Shown here in pieces: positions 1 through 12,428 of a stretch of DNA of 64,000 nucleotides; position 1 is the first letter of the stretch, and every line of letters starts with the position of its first letter. Source of the DNA: Lutjanus erythropterus. Taxonomy: Eukaryota > Chordata > Actinopteri > Lutjaniformes > Lutjanidae. A model generated the notes under the pieces. That model was not told the origin of the DNA. It saw only the letters and a list, made by a program, of their open reading frames with translations, and did no database searches. The stretch covers positions 13,754,525-13,818,524 of the forward strand of contig CM034595.1 in the NCBI GenBank assembly GCA_020091685.1, written 5' to 3'. Made by a program: the position numbers and the translations under genes.

Positions 1-830
1 TGTAATGAGAACACTTTTATATTTAACTTCTTTTTTAGCTAGAACCCACTCAAGGGATTCTTTGGAGAACCCATTTAAATTCCAATAATTTTTATCTCAA
101 ATCCACTCTGGGGATTCTACCCAGAACCCTAAATTGTGGTACAAAGAACCCTTCACAAAAGGGCTCTTCGAGATTTCAACAATTCAACATCATTCCAAAA
201 GGTCTCTTTGGATAAAAAGACTTTTTAATGGAACCCTTAGTTTTACAAAGAACTGTAAACAGAAAAAGCCTTTCTTCCAAAAAGGGTTCTTCACAAGCAA
301 ATGGTTCTGAGTGGAAACTCTTTTGGAACCCTTATTTCTAAGAGTATAACCATAGAGCAACAGCAGATGACACAATGTCCCCATAGAAGAACCTTTGTTG
401 GACCCTGGTTGAACTTTTTATAAAGGTTCAGCTTAGAAGCCTCTCAGAGAGTTCTGCCTAGAACCCAACATAAAGACTTATAGCTAGAACCATCCAAACC
501 ACCCAGGGGGTCTACCAAGAACCTTTTTATATTCCAAGGGTTTTATCCAAACCTTACTCTGGAGGCTCTACTTAGAACCATTTTGTGTTATGGCACAAAG
601 AACCCTTGACAACCCTTGTTGAAGGATGTCAACAAACCAGCATCTTTCCAAAAAGGGTTCCTGGATGAAAAGGGTTCTTAATGGAACCCTTAGTCTTACA
701 GAGTAACCTTTGTGAACCCTTTCTTCAAAAAAGGATTCATTACGAACAAATGGTTCTAAGTAGAACCTCAGCTCTTCAGGAAGAACCCTTTTGGAATCCT
801 TGTTTCTAAGAGTGTAACCATAGACTGACA
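1..830. repeat. Duplicated AGAACC/GGTTCT-rich dispersed repeat
   Basis: Two diverged direct copies are visible, about 45-353 and about 485-825. They share blocks such as CTCTGGGGATTCTAC versus CTCTGGAGGCTCTAC, AATGGAACCCTTAGT, AACAAATGGTTCT-like words, and TTTCTAAGAGTGTAACCATAG at the ends. The unit is packed with short AGAACC words and their complements, so each copy could fold on itself. Short minus-strand frames here resemble each other only because the DNA repeats. The family is unclassified; it looks like a non-autonomous DNA element or minisatellite-like dispersed repeat. Confidence 0.7.
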
Positions 831-2340
831 CCTCTCAACTATTGTCTCTAACAGCTGACACATATGTATACTTGATGTCAGTGTGTAACGTAGAGTACAC
901 ATTCCCATGCAAACACCAGTATGTATATCCCTGTTCTATCTCAGCAGAGGCAGACGCGAGTTATGCAGGTTAATACTCCCTCCCCGTGTTCCCACCAGCC
1001 CAGGTAATTTTGTTATTCCGTTTGTGCCCTCTGTCTACACCCACCCCTGTCTGCTGTACATAATGGTCCCAGCCCTGAGAGGAAGCAGGCATTTACTTAT
1101 ACAAAACCTTGAGGAAATCCCTACCAATCCTCAGGGCTCACGTTCAGCAGCGCCCAAAACACAAAGGCTATGCAAATCTGCCCAGCCTGCGTTTATCTAC
1201 CCTCGGTTTCCGTTTGCACCACGGGAACCAGCATTGTGCCGTGCGTGGCGATTATCGCATGTAATTTACATAGAATACGCACAGGAAACAGTGCACTGAT
1301 CTCTAACAAAGCAGGAAAGAGTCTCTATCGGCTCAGCAGCTATCTGACGGCACAGCAAAATTACAGGTTTAGCTGTGGGGTATTAAACCTACAAGGTGTT
1401 TTTTATTTCTGGTGTGCAGGGAACACTATCTCCTCCAAATGTTGCTTGTTTATCTGCCTTGTTTGTTTTATAACCCAACTCTAGCAGCCCCTTTCCGAGG
1501 AAGCCGCATCTTCAGCTGGGCTAATCTGCCCTCTGCCTGTGTTTCCTTTGTCACTGAATCCGTGTATCAACACAGCGAGGTGCAGCCAGATCGAGGAGGT
1601 GTGTAATTGCACAAAGACACTCATGCTAATATAGCCGGGAGAGTGAGTGTGTGTGACTGACTCAGCCGACGTGAGACATGTTGTGAGTGTGAGGAATGGA
1701 AGTCATAACACTGCAGCATGGCGTCATCCATACAAAGGCTGGTACTGTAAGTACTCTATCAGAAACTTGAGACATGAGGGTGAGATGAGAGATCAAATTC
1801 CTGATGCTGACGCTTTACCTGCAGGGCTGCCCGAGGAAGAAAACCCCTAGCTTTGACTGGGGGTCATCTGGAGGTCATTATACACAATGAATCACTTTCA
1901 CATCTCGCTAAAGCTGAACGTTAAGGCCGCAGTGTACATGAAATGAAGTCAGACCTGAAACAACAGCACACAAAGCAGAGGAAACTTGGGAAAAGCAAAA
2001 AGTGTTGAGAAAAAGCTGGGCAACAAAAGAGGCTGAAGGACTTGGATGTCGTAGCGGGTGTTTGACTAGTCAAAAAGGTGAAGATATATTCCGTCATGCT
2101 CTGCAAACAACTATGCAAACGTTCATTCAGATGAGCTAGAAGCAAAGTCAATGAAGTGGAGAGGGAAATGATTTTCTGGTGCTAAACGGCATCATTTTTG
2201 ACTGACCTTAACAATCACATGCTGGCTGTGAAAATCAAGAAGGTTCAGGCAATAAACTCGTTCAAAAGATGCTGAAGAGAGACTTTATCCTGCAAAGATG
2301 TTGTTCTATCTCAACATATCAACTAAAATACACATTGGTG
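831..2340. other. Intergenic stretch with a possible conserved non-coding block (about 880-1640)
   Basis: There is no gene. About 880-1640 is non-repetitive, of even base composition, and contains TAATTT, TTATCGC and GCTAAT-type words of the kind found in developmental enhancers. An open frame of 130 codons at 907-1299 has no ATG-family context, no domain and no splice support, so it is treated as chance. 1640-2340 shows nothing notable. Confidence 0.25.
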
Positions 2341-3200
2341 TGTTGAAAATAGGGCATTTGCCATCCCATTCTCATCCGAAAATGTCACATATCGATGATT
2401 TACCACTACTTCTCAGTGTCTGATACTGAAGCACAAGGTACAGGCAGTTTGGCCAGGTTTACGGAAAAAAAAAAAACGCTACTTGGTTGGGTTTAGGATA
2501 AGAGATAAGACCACAATTGGGGTAATGGTGGGCACTGTGACCCCAAATAATGTCACAATATTTCAGGATGTTCTGCGATAGTAAAATTCTTGATGACCAT
2601 AACAAAAATAATTTTGGTTTAGAACCCACAATAGCTGTTGCACTCTCTTCGAAGGATTTTCAGATCTCCTTGAGTGTGCTTCTGCTTGACGAGGTGAAAT
2701 TAATTTATTGTATTGCCCCCTTTCGCTGTTAGTCTGCTTGCACTCCTTCAATGTAAAATTTCCGTTATCACAAATTAATTTATAATATTGCAATATTGCC
2801 ATTATCATGATATGATTTTTTTTAAATGAAAAAAATATGACACACCCTGCTTTTGAGTTAAAATAACTCTGTGACATTATGTTGCATTTTGTTGTGATAC
2901 GATACGAGGTGATACGATGTGATACATTATGTTCCATTAAGTCACTGCAGTGATTTGGACACAAACCCTGGTCTCCTGGGTGAAAGTCCTGTGCTTGTTT
3001 CAGTCATCCATCCACCCCACTATGTCCAGACATGGATGCTCTTGCTTTTTATCTTACATCAAAAACCCAGAGCATCTCATACAACCGCAGAGAGGTTTAC
3101 ATCTAAGTACGTTTAATCTGAAAACGTTACGTCCTGTTTTGTTACGGTTTCCAAATTGAAAATAACACGTTTCCTCAAAATGGTGCGTAACAGGGTCTAA
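2341..3200. repeat. Cluster of dispersed repeat fragments
   Basis: This AT-rich stretch has a poly-A run at about 2466-2477 next to GGTTGGGTTTAGGATAAG. It also has a GATACGATAC/GTGATACGATG tandem-like motif at about 2893-2925 and a segment ACACAAACCCTGGTCTCCTG that I have seen as part of dispersed fish repeats. There is no intact element, and boundaries are approximate. Confidence 0.35.
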
Positions 3201-4290
3201 CGGCCTTTCAGGTATGTTTTCTTTCATTTGGTGGGTGTGTCAGTCAGCAGCTACGTATATAAACACAGCCGTATTAAAAAGCCGTTGCAGTTAAGTGCAC
3301 TGGCGTACACAACAGGGGTTTCAACAAACCTGTTTCTTTTTAAATAAACGTTTTGCTACATTTTGTCAGGGTTGAACAAGGCCCTGGTGCGTCACTTTCA
3401 GTTGCTAACGGGCATTGTGTGTGTCTGTATAAGTCGCCGTAGCGCCTGAACTATCCGGTTTATTTTATAATCCATGTTTGTTTATAGCTTCCGCATTGCC
3501 AAGTTTCACAGTTATGCCCCTTAACTGTATCATTTTCTTGTTAGCAGTGTGTGGTTGTTCAGAGAAAAGGGCAGCTTACTGCTTATGTATCATCTGAATA
3601 GTTGTGTTAATTATTGGTTGGGTTCAGTGTGGCCAGTCAGGAGACTATATCAAGCAGAACAGACACCCATCTGATTTTGTTCCAAGTAGACAGGCAAAAG
3701 TACACTGCCGTCATTAATATAACACTGATTCTTTCAGAACGAGCCCTCCAAAGGCCAGTCACAAGCCTAGCATGGGTTTCCCTCAGTACAATAGGCACCC
3801 TTACAGGCTTATCATCCCCATCATCTTCATCATTATAATAATCATTGGCAGTATGATGTGGCTCAGTCATCAGTTATAAGTATGACACCAGTAACTTTTT
3901 TTTTCTGTTAGAACTGTGTAAACATAAAAGCAGGCCTGTTGAAGAGCTCATAACAGTGAAACAAGGAAAAATTGAATCTCACCTCTCAATGGATAACTTT
4001 AACCAAAAAAAGAAATCCTCTTACACTGGGTTAGGATTTGATATGGGTGCGATCGCTTTAATTTGCCGCAAAGCAAATGCTACAGAGTTAGGTTTGATAC
4101 ATGTTGAGTTTGGTGCACCACCATGACAAATGAACACACAACCACAAATGTATGACTGTTAACAACTGCTTTGGGGTTTATTTTACAATTGAGAAATAAA
4201 TGAAACAAACTAATCGGTGCTAAAAACTTTTTTTTTTTTTACAATATTGTCGATAAAACATTGAAATGTATAGTCATTGTGCATCGCTTA
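3201..4290. other. Intergenic stretch, nothing recognised
   Basis: AT-rich sequence between the repeat cluster and the probable tshz1 3' end. It contains a short (ATC)n-like run around 3810-3840 and a T-run at 4229-4240. No gene, RNA or transposon was recognised. Confidence 0.4.
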
Positions 4291-4296
4291 TTTATT
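4291..4296 (-). terminator. tshz1: Candidate tshz1 polyadenylation signal AATAAA
   Basis: TTTATT on the plus strand reads AATAAA in tshz1 sense, about 1.15 kb after the stop codon. AATAAA words at about 4446-4441 and 4183-4178 are alternatives, and a clear GU-rich downstream element is not obvious at any of them. Cleavage site use cannot be decided without transcript ends. Confidence 0.3.
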
Positions 4297-5442
4297 TTCC
4301 ACACCATTTCATGCATCAAATTGGATGCAAGTATAATTAAAATCATTTCTGTAAACCAAGCCAAAGAAGCTAAATTTGTATTTTCTTTAAAAAAGGACAT
4401 TTTGTAGCTCTACAGCATATATCTATATACACCATCTGTTTTTATTTTTTATCATTTTTGTATATAAAATGACAATATAAAAGTTAGAGAATGCACACAC
4501 CTTAAGATACAAAGAATGTTGAGCCGTTTCAAATGGTAAGATATGTCTTATGGAGTACTGACATTTCACTGGTAATCATTTACATGTAACGGACTGTTCT
4601 CTTTACAGTTGAATAAAGCGACACAATTTAGAAAGAGAGAGTTGTAACAAACCATACAACTGGAAAATTGCTATAAGGTGATACTTCACAACAAGGAAAA
4701 GTTTTTTGAGCAAACTTGCATACTGACGGCCATTCATTTTTCACTGATTGACTCGTAACCAGAAGCAGCATTTCAGTTTTTCCAAATGTTCACATGATCT
4801 TTTTTCTAGTACACTGACAGATTTATGAGCAGGCCATTCATCATCAAAAAACATTGCAGTGACAGGAACCCAAAAAGGAGAGAGGGGGGAATGAAAATCC
4901 TTGATCTTTTTAAAATCAATCTGATTTTGACAAATGCAAGATATTTCAAAACATGTCCTCTTTACAAATTCAAAATTCAACTGTCTAAGGTGCTACTTCA
5001 GTCTCTCAGGGTATTCTTTCATTCTTTTGGTGTATACATTTAATTATCACCTTCTTCATATCAAGTATTATACAGTTTTCTCTTCCACCAATTCTTCTTC
5101 CACTCACCACTTTTACCATTGAAGCAGTAGTTGTATTTTTGCCATGAAAAGATTAAAATCTTGTGTTTAACCTTGATTCACTAAAATACATGCACAGATC
5201 AGACAAATAGCATATAAATATATTACAAAATAAGTGTAAAAAAGCTTGGCAAAACAAAAACAAATCAACATGAAAAGACATGGTCCAGTCAGGCAGTTAT
5301 CACAACAAAAAATAATAAGACCGATTTTTTCTGGCGGCTCAGTTCGGCCCAGTGCAGTAACTGTGAACAATGTCATTTTAGTGCAATGAAATTCTAATCA
5401 GTTCCACAGCCGTCAGTCTCTACCCTCAGCTCGAGACCCCGC
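4291..5442 (-). other. tshz1: Probable tshz1 3' untranslated region
   Basis: An AT-rich, gene-free stretch follows the tshz1 stop codon. On the minus strand the first convincing AATAAA lies at 4296-4291, and further AATAAA words occur at about 4446-4441 and 4183-4178, so the 3' end could be at any of these. Just after the stop, the mRNA-sense strand contains CATTGCACTA (5389-5380), an 8-mer match to the miR-130/301 seed. The extent is inferred from the poly(A) words only. Confidence 0.4.
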
Positions 5443-8400
5443 TTAAACCTTCTCCATTTTGTCTAGCTTCTCCAGTTTCTCCAAAGCAGTGACAAACACC
5501 AAGTGGTCCTCTGGAGACTTGCCGTGGGTCTTGCTGAGGTGCAGTTTGACTGCGTGTTTGCTGACGAATGTCCGATTGCAAAGTCTGCACTGGTACACAG
5601 AGCCTGTGTCGTCCTCTGGTGTGGTCAAGGCTGACAGGGGGCTGCCGAATGTCATTTTGTCTGTGATCACCTTTGAGGCAGCCTGCTGCTCCCGTAGGTG
5701 CTCAGCTGACAGTTTGGACAGGTCCTTCAAGCTGAAGCCCAGGTGAGACTCCAGGTGGCTGATGTAGGAGGAGGGAGTCCTGAACTGGGAGGCACAGTCA
5801 CCACAGAGGAACACGGGCTGGCACGAGTCCATGTTCTTGAGAAACTTGGTGCCCCCAGTCCGTCTCAGCTGGTACTTGACATTAGCCAGCCAGTGGGATA
5901 TGGTGGTCATGGAGAGGCCTGTGAACTTACAGATGTGGACCCTTTCCTGGGGGCCCAGGTCAGTCATGGCATAGCGGCCCTCTGAGGTCTCCCTCAGGCT
6001 GGAGGCGAACTGTGCCTGGAGGATGAGGAGGTGCTGGGGATTCCAGTTAGATTGCCTCCCTTTCCTCTTCTGCACAGGTGAGAGGTCCTCTAGGGCGTCC
6101 TCAAACGCACTGCCGTCAGCATCCGACTTCTCTGAGATGGAGGAGGGAGTTGAAGATTTAGGCGTCAGTCTTCCAGTGAGGTTCTTTACCATATCAGAAA
6201 TGTCCATCAGAGCATTCTCTCTCAGAGGAGAAGAGACGGAGTCAGGGAGGGAAATAAGGGGTTTGTTACCATTTATACTATTATTGGTCAATAGCACACT
6301 GCTGCTGTTGTTATTGTTGTTGTTGCTGTTAGTGGTGGACTTATGTTTGCTCAGGTCTATGGGCTGGTCATTGTTTTCGTACAACGGATAGTGGTTGATG
6401 GGCTCAGCTGGCTTGCCCTGAGGAGTTGGGTTGAACGCTGGCTTATCCATCATGCTGTTGCTAATTTTGTAAAGCATAGATAGTGGGTCTGCAGCTGGGC
6501 TTACTGGTTTCGAGGCTTTACCCAGGTGAGTGTTCATGATTGACTGAAGTGCGCTGAGAGGGTTGATGAATGGACTTTCTGGAGAGTGATCGGTGATGAT
6601 GCCAAGACTGTTACCATTAGTTACAGGGGATTGACACGCCTCAGAGCCGTTCTTTGAATGGTTGTTGTGGCCATCTACTAAGCTCTCTTTGGGCTCCTTC
6701 TTGCAGATGAGCTCTGAATCTACACTGCCTGGGCTGCTACTTCTCATACCGGACGGTTTACCTACAGAAAGGTCATTCGGAGATGGTAATTGCTCTCGCT
6801 GCTCTCTCAGTGCAGGAGAGGGGGATTTTACTAATGACGGGGCCCGGCATCGGTCCAGGCTCACCATCTTCTCCTCCTTTTCTTTCTTCACAGTGGCAGC
6901 TTTCCCTGTCACTTTCTCGACAAGCTCCTCCATGGCAGTGACATTGCTCCTGAGGGGGGTAGGGGATGAAGGGCTTCGTGGCGAGTGGATGACCGAGTTG
7001 GGGTCATTTACCAGGCCTCGTAGCCCACTGTTAAACATTGGCTGCATTTGGACACTCTGGACCATTGGGGGTAGAACAGTAGTGGAGCTCTTCATGGCAC
7101 CCTGCAGCTGGTAGGCTGCATGAATGCTAGGGTAGCCACCCCATGTGGGTGTGCCAGTCTGGGCCTTGCTGATGGCACTGGATACAGTGTTCTCAAGGGA
7201 TTTAAGAATATCTAAACCCTCTTTCGGTGTCTCCTCCAGATCTTCTTCTCTAAGGTATTTATATGATGTGGCGTCAGTCTCAGATTTCTCACCTGAGTCA
7301 TCTTTCTCCTCCTTTATTTTTTTCTCCAGTGGCTCACCACCTTCGACCTTTTCATCCTCACCTCCTTCCCTCTTTTCCTCTGAGCCAGAGGACAGGGCGG
7401 GGGACACTGGTTGGGACTTAACACTCGTGGGAACAGGGAGTCTGGTGGTTGTCGGTGGCAGTGGGATAGATTGAATCTTCTCTTCCACCACTGGGTCAAA
7501 AACCAGCTGTTTGCCCTTCTTGGATGCAGAATTTGTAACCTTCAAAAAATGACCTGTAACCATCATGTGGGCAGTCAGCTGTTGCAGTGTATCATGAGAG
7601 CTCCCACACTCCATGCATTTGAGGATCTGCGCTTTACGAGCTTCAAATTGCCATGTGTAGCTGGCACCATTTTGGTAGCCATAGCGGTTGTTTGGCGTAA
7701 CATAGGGGTTAGCTGCAGATTTTGTATCTTTGCCAACATCCCCAAGGGATACGCTGCCACCACCACCACTACCAGCATGGATTGAGTCTGGGGAGCATGG
7801 GGAGACTATAGCATCTTGGATAGCTCGTTTTTTAGCTGAACTGGGCACCAGTTTAGTGGCCAAGGCTGGCACTGGTTCTTTGAGAGGCACTTTCTGGTAA
7901 TGCTTGGTCTTGATCATATGAACGCTGAGATCTTGCAGAGACTCGAACGAGTGGCCACAGTACATGCACTTCAGGACCTTCTGGGCATCCTCCTTCCCCT
8001 CCATCTCCATCAGGGAACGCTTGCGTGGTTTGGACCAGCGCTTTCCCTGCTCCTCCTCTTTGTCCTTGTTGTCGTCTCGATAATGGCCCGTTTCATTCAT
8101 GTGGACCGTCAACCCCACCAGTGTATCATAGGCAGCGCTGCAGTCTTTGCAGCGAAATTTGCTTGCACCAGTGAAAACAGAGCCATACAGCTTGTTGTTC
8201 TGCCGGTAGAGCTGCACTGTGCTGAAGAGGCTGGGCTCTGGTAAAAGGTGGTAGGGGGTCTGCTGAAGAGTTTTGGCAAGTGCTGCCTGGTGCCAGTCAT
8301 AGGCCACACCACTACCATTACTAGCTGCACCACTGCTGCTCCCACTGCTGCTGGTTGCACTGTGGCTGCTAACAGAGCTAGCTGCTGTGCCGTTAGTATT

Positions 8401-8984
8401 GCCACTTGCGCTGCCTGTGTGGTTGACAGTGGTGCTGGAGCTCCTGCCGTTATGGTGACTGCTAGCCATGTTTACCACACTGCTCTTGTTTGTGGTTGTA
8501 GTTGTGGAGACAGAAGCAGTAGAGGTGGGTTCTGGGGTGGCACTGAGGGCACTGTTGACACTGCCAGCTGCAGCAGGCTTAGATTTCATGATGTCCATTG
8601 TGATACTGGACCAAGAGGCATCTGAGATGAGGTTTGCATAGACGGCTTTCATCTGTGCCAGGCTATCCTGGAAAGAGAGGCCGTTGTTGGGGCGGAAGGG
8701 CAAGGCTGCGCCATCCCTCTCCTGACCGTCCCTGGAAGAGGTGCTCTTGAAGTCTGGAAGTCGGTCGCTGGCATCACTGAGCGGAGACCCATATCCAGCA
8801 TCAGGGTTCGTGCCATTGCTGAGTGGAGAGTCTCTGTAACTAGGTGGCTGGCCTCCATCTGCATCTTCCTCTTCCTCGTTGCACAGGAACTCATTGTCCT
8901 GGCCGTCTAATGAGAGGCCGTCATCCTGCAGGTGCTCTTCCTCATCTTGAACGCCTGCTTTAAGCTCGTCCTCGGGCATGTACG
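5443..8984 (-). CDS. tshz1: tshz1 coding exon 2: Teashirt zinc finger homeobox transcription factor 1 (residues 14-1193)
   Basis: This exon encodes almost all of a Teashirt-family nuclear transcription factor; vertebrate Tshz proteins are developmental repressors that recruit CtBP. The exon starts after a minus-strand CTTCTCTCCAG acceptor and its first two bases complete an Ala codon begun in exon 1, giving 1193 residues in total. Visible domains (full-protein numbering): an acidic N-terminus; a Ser/Thr/Asn-rich stretch (about 150-240); three widely spaced C2H2 fingers of C-x2-C-x12-H-x5-H form at about 292-314, 353-375 and 470-492; a CtBP-type PIDLS motif at about 888-892; a poly-Asn run near 901; a divergent homeodomain at about 986-1056 containing HWLANVKYQ; and two C-terminal fingers at about 1074-1094 and 1146-1167. 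The stop is TAA at 5445-5443. tshz1 is preferred over tshz2/tshz3 because of the neighbouring zadh2 gene and tshz1-like sequence around the PVSPAADPLSMLYKISNS segment. Human TSHZ1 is about 1077 residues, so this copy is longer, mainly in low-complexity regions. Confidence 0.97.
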
Positions 8985-8999
8985 CTGGAGAGAAGGATA

Positions 9000-11900
9000 G
9001 CAAAAGAGATAAGCCAAAAAGAGGAGGAAAGAAGACAGGAAAAAGAGGTCAGCTCAGTGAAATTAAAGATTTACAGCACACTAACAGGACCACTGTCAAA
9101 ATAACATGGAATGAATACTCAATGATAGGAAATGTAGGCTTTTATTCTCATCCAGTGTGAGTGTGTCTATATGCATGCATGCACGAGTTTGTGTGTATTT
9201 TACACACATGTGGCTCTGAAAGCCAGTGGTGAAAAAAGCCTCCAAGGGAAAAATAAATCACTGAGCTTCTGACAGTTGTCCTTTTCCTTCCCAACTCCCT
9301 ATTCCTCCACACATGCCTCATGTTCCCCAGGAAATGACTGGCTGTTTGGCCTTGTTAGCCAGCTGCATGCTTGCATGTTCAAGTTCCCCCCTTTCTCTTT
9401 CTGTCTCTCTCTTCACCAAGCTTTACTGCCTCTCACTCATCCAGTCCATGAAGTTCAGCTCCTCACATGTTCAGGTTATGCAACTGATTGGAGAGGGGAA
9501 ACACTAATTTGGAGATTTCACAGCTTTTCTTAACCCACTCTGATAAGCTGAAGGTCATTTTTATTTGAGCTAACAAGTAAGAACTGGCAAAACAATGGTA
9601 TTTGGATTGAGCATGCCACAATGATTAGTGAGGGAAGGAGTCTGGGGCAGACAATTTTAGCATTGGAAAAATTTGCTACTATCCTGTGATCCAAATGGGA
9701 TGAACAATGTCTGACAAAAAGATGAACACAAGATCAGAAATTGAGGCATGGATGATCCCACATCCAATATGCTTTTGTAACCAAAAGACTATTGGTATCA
9801 CATGTTTACCAAATGTAATTCAGTTAAATAGTTTTGGAGCCAGGTGATTGACACAGTATCTGGTGTCACTGGGATTCAGATATCATGGGGGTACTGGGTG
9901 AGTGAAGAAGTGGGCGAGGGCAATGTTATTCCCTTAATTTCTGTATTTATGTGTCTGTATGTTTATGCCACCATGTACAATGACATAGAAAACCAATAAA
10001 GAGTTGGTCAAAAAACAACAACAAAAAAAATCAGGCTTGGAGAAAAAGAATAAACAAGATTGAAATGTAACAGGTCTACCAGTAAAATAAAGGCAAATGA
10101 GATAGAAGGCTAGACTGTGTGTGCATGTGTGTGTGTTTGTGTGCGCATGCTAGGGAAGACACAGCAAGCATCAGTAAGTAGGAGAGACAGGAGGTGGTTA
10201 GGGGGGAGAACAAGTGAATGAAAAGAAGACATGGGGGAGAGAAAGAAAAAGTGAGCAGGAGGTGGTGGTGGTGGAGGGTTTGGTGGGCGGGGGAGGGGGG
10301 GTGTAAGAGAAAAAGGGAGAGAGAAAGAGTGAGGGTGAGGGAGGCAGGGAGACAGGAAAGACGGCCCCCTAGCTTCTTCCTTTATCTCCTTCCTGCATGG
10401 TGAGATGTGTGTCCTAGATGCCAGTATCAGTCTCTCCTGATGAAACAGATGTGCTGTCAGCTTCAAACGGCACGCTAACCTGTCATATCATAATCTAAGT
10501 GGACATAATACCTGATATATATACACTGGCACCATTTACTGCTGCCTGAGAGGAGATGGGTGGAGGAGGTGGGGGAGGTGAGCAGCTGCACCGTCGACTG
10601 TGACTGCGTGATGATGTGCATGCGTGTGCGTGTGAGTGTCTCGGTAAGTGCCTGTTTGCGCGTTTGTCCGCATGCTCACCTTCCCGTGCCTATGCATGTA
10701 CTTTTACGCACTCTGCAGCTCATACATGTTTGCTCAAACCTGAACCCACCGACCATAATATTGCCTATAAGTCTGAGTTCGCTGTGTGCTACTGATACAC
10801 CCTTCTCCAAATGAGCAACATACTCCCCTAACGCTTGACAGGATTTCAGTGAAATGAGAGCACTACAGGAGAACCTGGCTGCGCTTCAATCCCACTGACA
10901 GACTGAGACCGAGACAGTTTCTAAAACTCCTGAAAATCCCTAACACAGCAGATTAGCATTATGTGCTGTACTCTCTACAACACATCTGCAGAGTGTCTTC
11001 TGTTACAGTGCCTTCCCCCTCGCTAACCTGCTTCCAGAACAGGAGGCTATCAATACATATCAGCCATTTAATATACAAAGCAGCCTGCAGAACGGCTATC
11101 CATTCTTTACAAGCCCACACAAACAGTGCAAACGTACATTAGGAATTACCTATGTGATTCACTCTCATCGGCTGCAGCAAAAAAATAAGCTAAACCCCAA
11201 TAATTGGCAATGCTTAAAACACACACTCACACACACATATACACACAGACAGCAGGAATGAGAAGCAGCAGATCAGAAATATCCCTGGGTGAGTGACAAA
11301 ACACAGACTGCAACAGGGAGGGGCTTCGAACAATGAGCAGGTCGCCAGGGAACCCTTTGACGATCCCTGTCAATCAATGCCTGTCCTGCCATGTTGTCAT
11401 GGAAACAACAAAGAGGGAGATATCAAAAGCACACAGACAAAAGACTGGCAGAGACAGACATCTGTAAAAATCACAGGCAGCAAGTGGACGGTTTCGCAAA
11501 CCATAAATGTACAACATCAGTGATGAAACGTGGCTAACGGTAGTCTGAGATAAATGATCTCTCCATCTGTTTTGACGTGCTGCATCTATTCTGACAGGAT
11601 GCTAAAATTTGAGGCACGAAGAAGGAGAAATATTAAGAGCAGCACATCAACTCTGTTCAATCACTGCAACTTGAAGATGTGGGATTCTGACTGGTGACTA
11701 GATTAAGCTCCTTCCCTCGTCCTGGACGCACATATGCAAAGCAACACCAGCAGCGAGGGGCGGGCTTGAGAAGGGGCAGGGCTGGCGTGCTGTCCCTGGC
11801 GGTTTGGTTTGCCGAGTGGGTGATGGCTGTGAGCAGGGCCATCTGCACGGGCGCCAAAGCGCCTGTCACTTTTGCTCGGGGACGTGCCGCCATCAAGGAG

Positions 11901-12425
11901 ACAGGCGGCAGCGTGGCCAGGATAGCACTGCAGACTCACTGTCAGAAGCAGCAGCGATCAAGCCCACCACCAGCCACGCCAGATCACCAACAACACACAC
12001 CGAGGAAGCAGGATTAACATCCCAGTGCATCACTGATCTCGTAGTACCTAGACATATGGTTAATACACTGTTAATAAAAAGAGATCTAATGTGTTAAGCA
12101 CCAAAAAGGGTTTGTAGGAGCCTCTTTGGATGTTATAATGGCCTTTTTAAAAATGCATAACACACAAATGGACTGACATGCACACTTTATAATGCTGTAC
12201 AGCAGGTATTATCAAAGGTTTCATGTCTCCGGCTACCTTGGACATTTATTTGATTACAGATAAGAGCTCAAGTGTGTGTTTTGTTCTCATCTGCATTTTT
12301 TATTATTATTGTTTGAGTGAGAGAGTTCCTGAAGGACTACACCAACTAAAGTAACCATTAAGCACCCTCAATTCTGATTTGAACCTAATGTAAAAAGAAG
12401 AAGAGAAAAGAATGTAATGCCTCAT
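9000..12425. other. tshz1 intron segment: simple repeats and purine-rich tract
   Basis: There is no exon. Contents include a poly(A)-tailed fragment ending near 10030 (AATAAAGAG followed by CAAAAAACAACAAC), a G/A-rich polypurine stretch at about 10185-10360, and short GT tracts near 10115-10145 and 10615-10650. A GC-richer, non-repetitive stretch at about 11690-12020 supports overlapping open frames on both strands that look accidental. Confidence 0.4.
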
Positions 12426-12428
12426 TCA

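Noticed and set aside
907-1299. 130-codon plus-strand open frame
   Set aside because: No recognised domain, no splice pair, and amino-acid composition like random sequence; a second frame overlaps it.
6023-8625. Several 80-150 codon plus-strand frames within the tshz1 exon
   Set aside because: They lie antisense to the conserved zinc-finger protein and are shadows of its GC-rich codons.
8985-9003. Extension of the large tshz1 exon into MLSFSP
   Set aside because: These codons lie in the polypyrimidine tract and acceptor; the spliced product matches the conserved Teashirt N-terminus.
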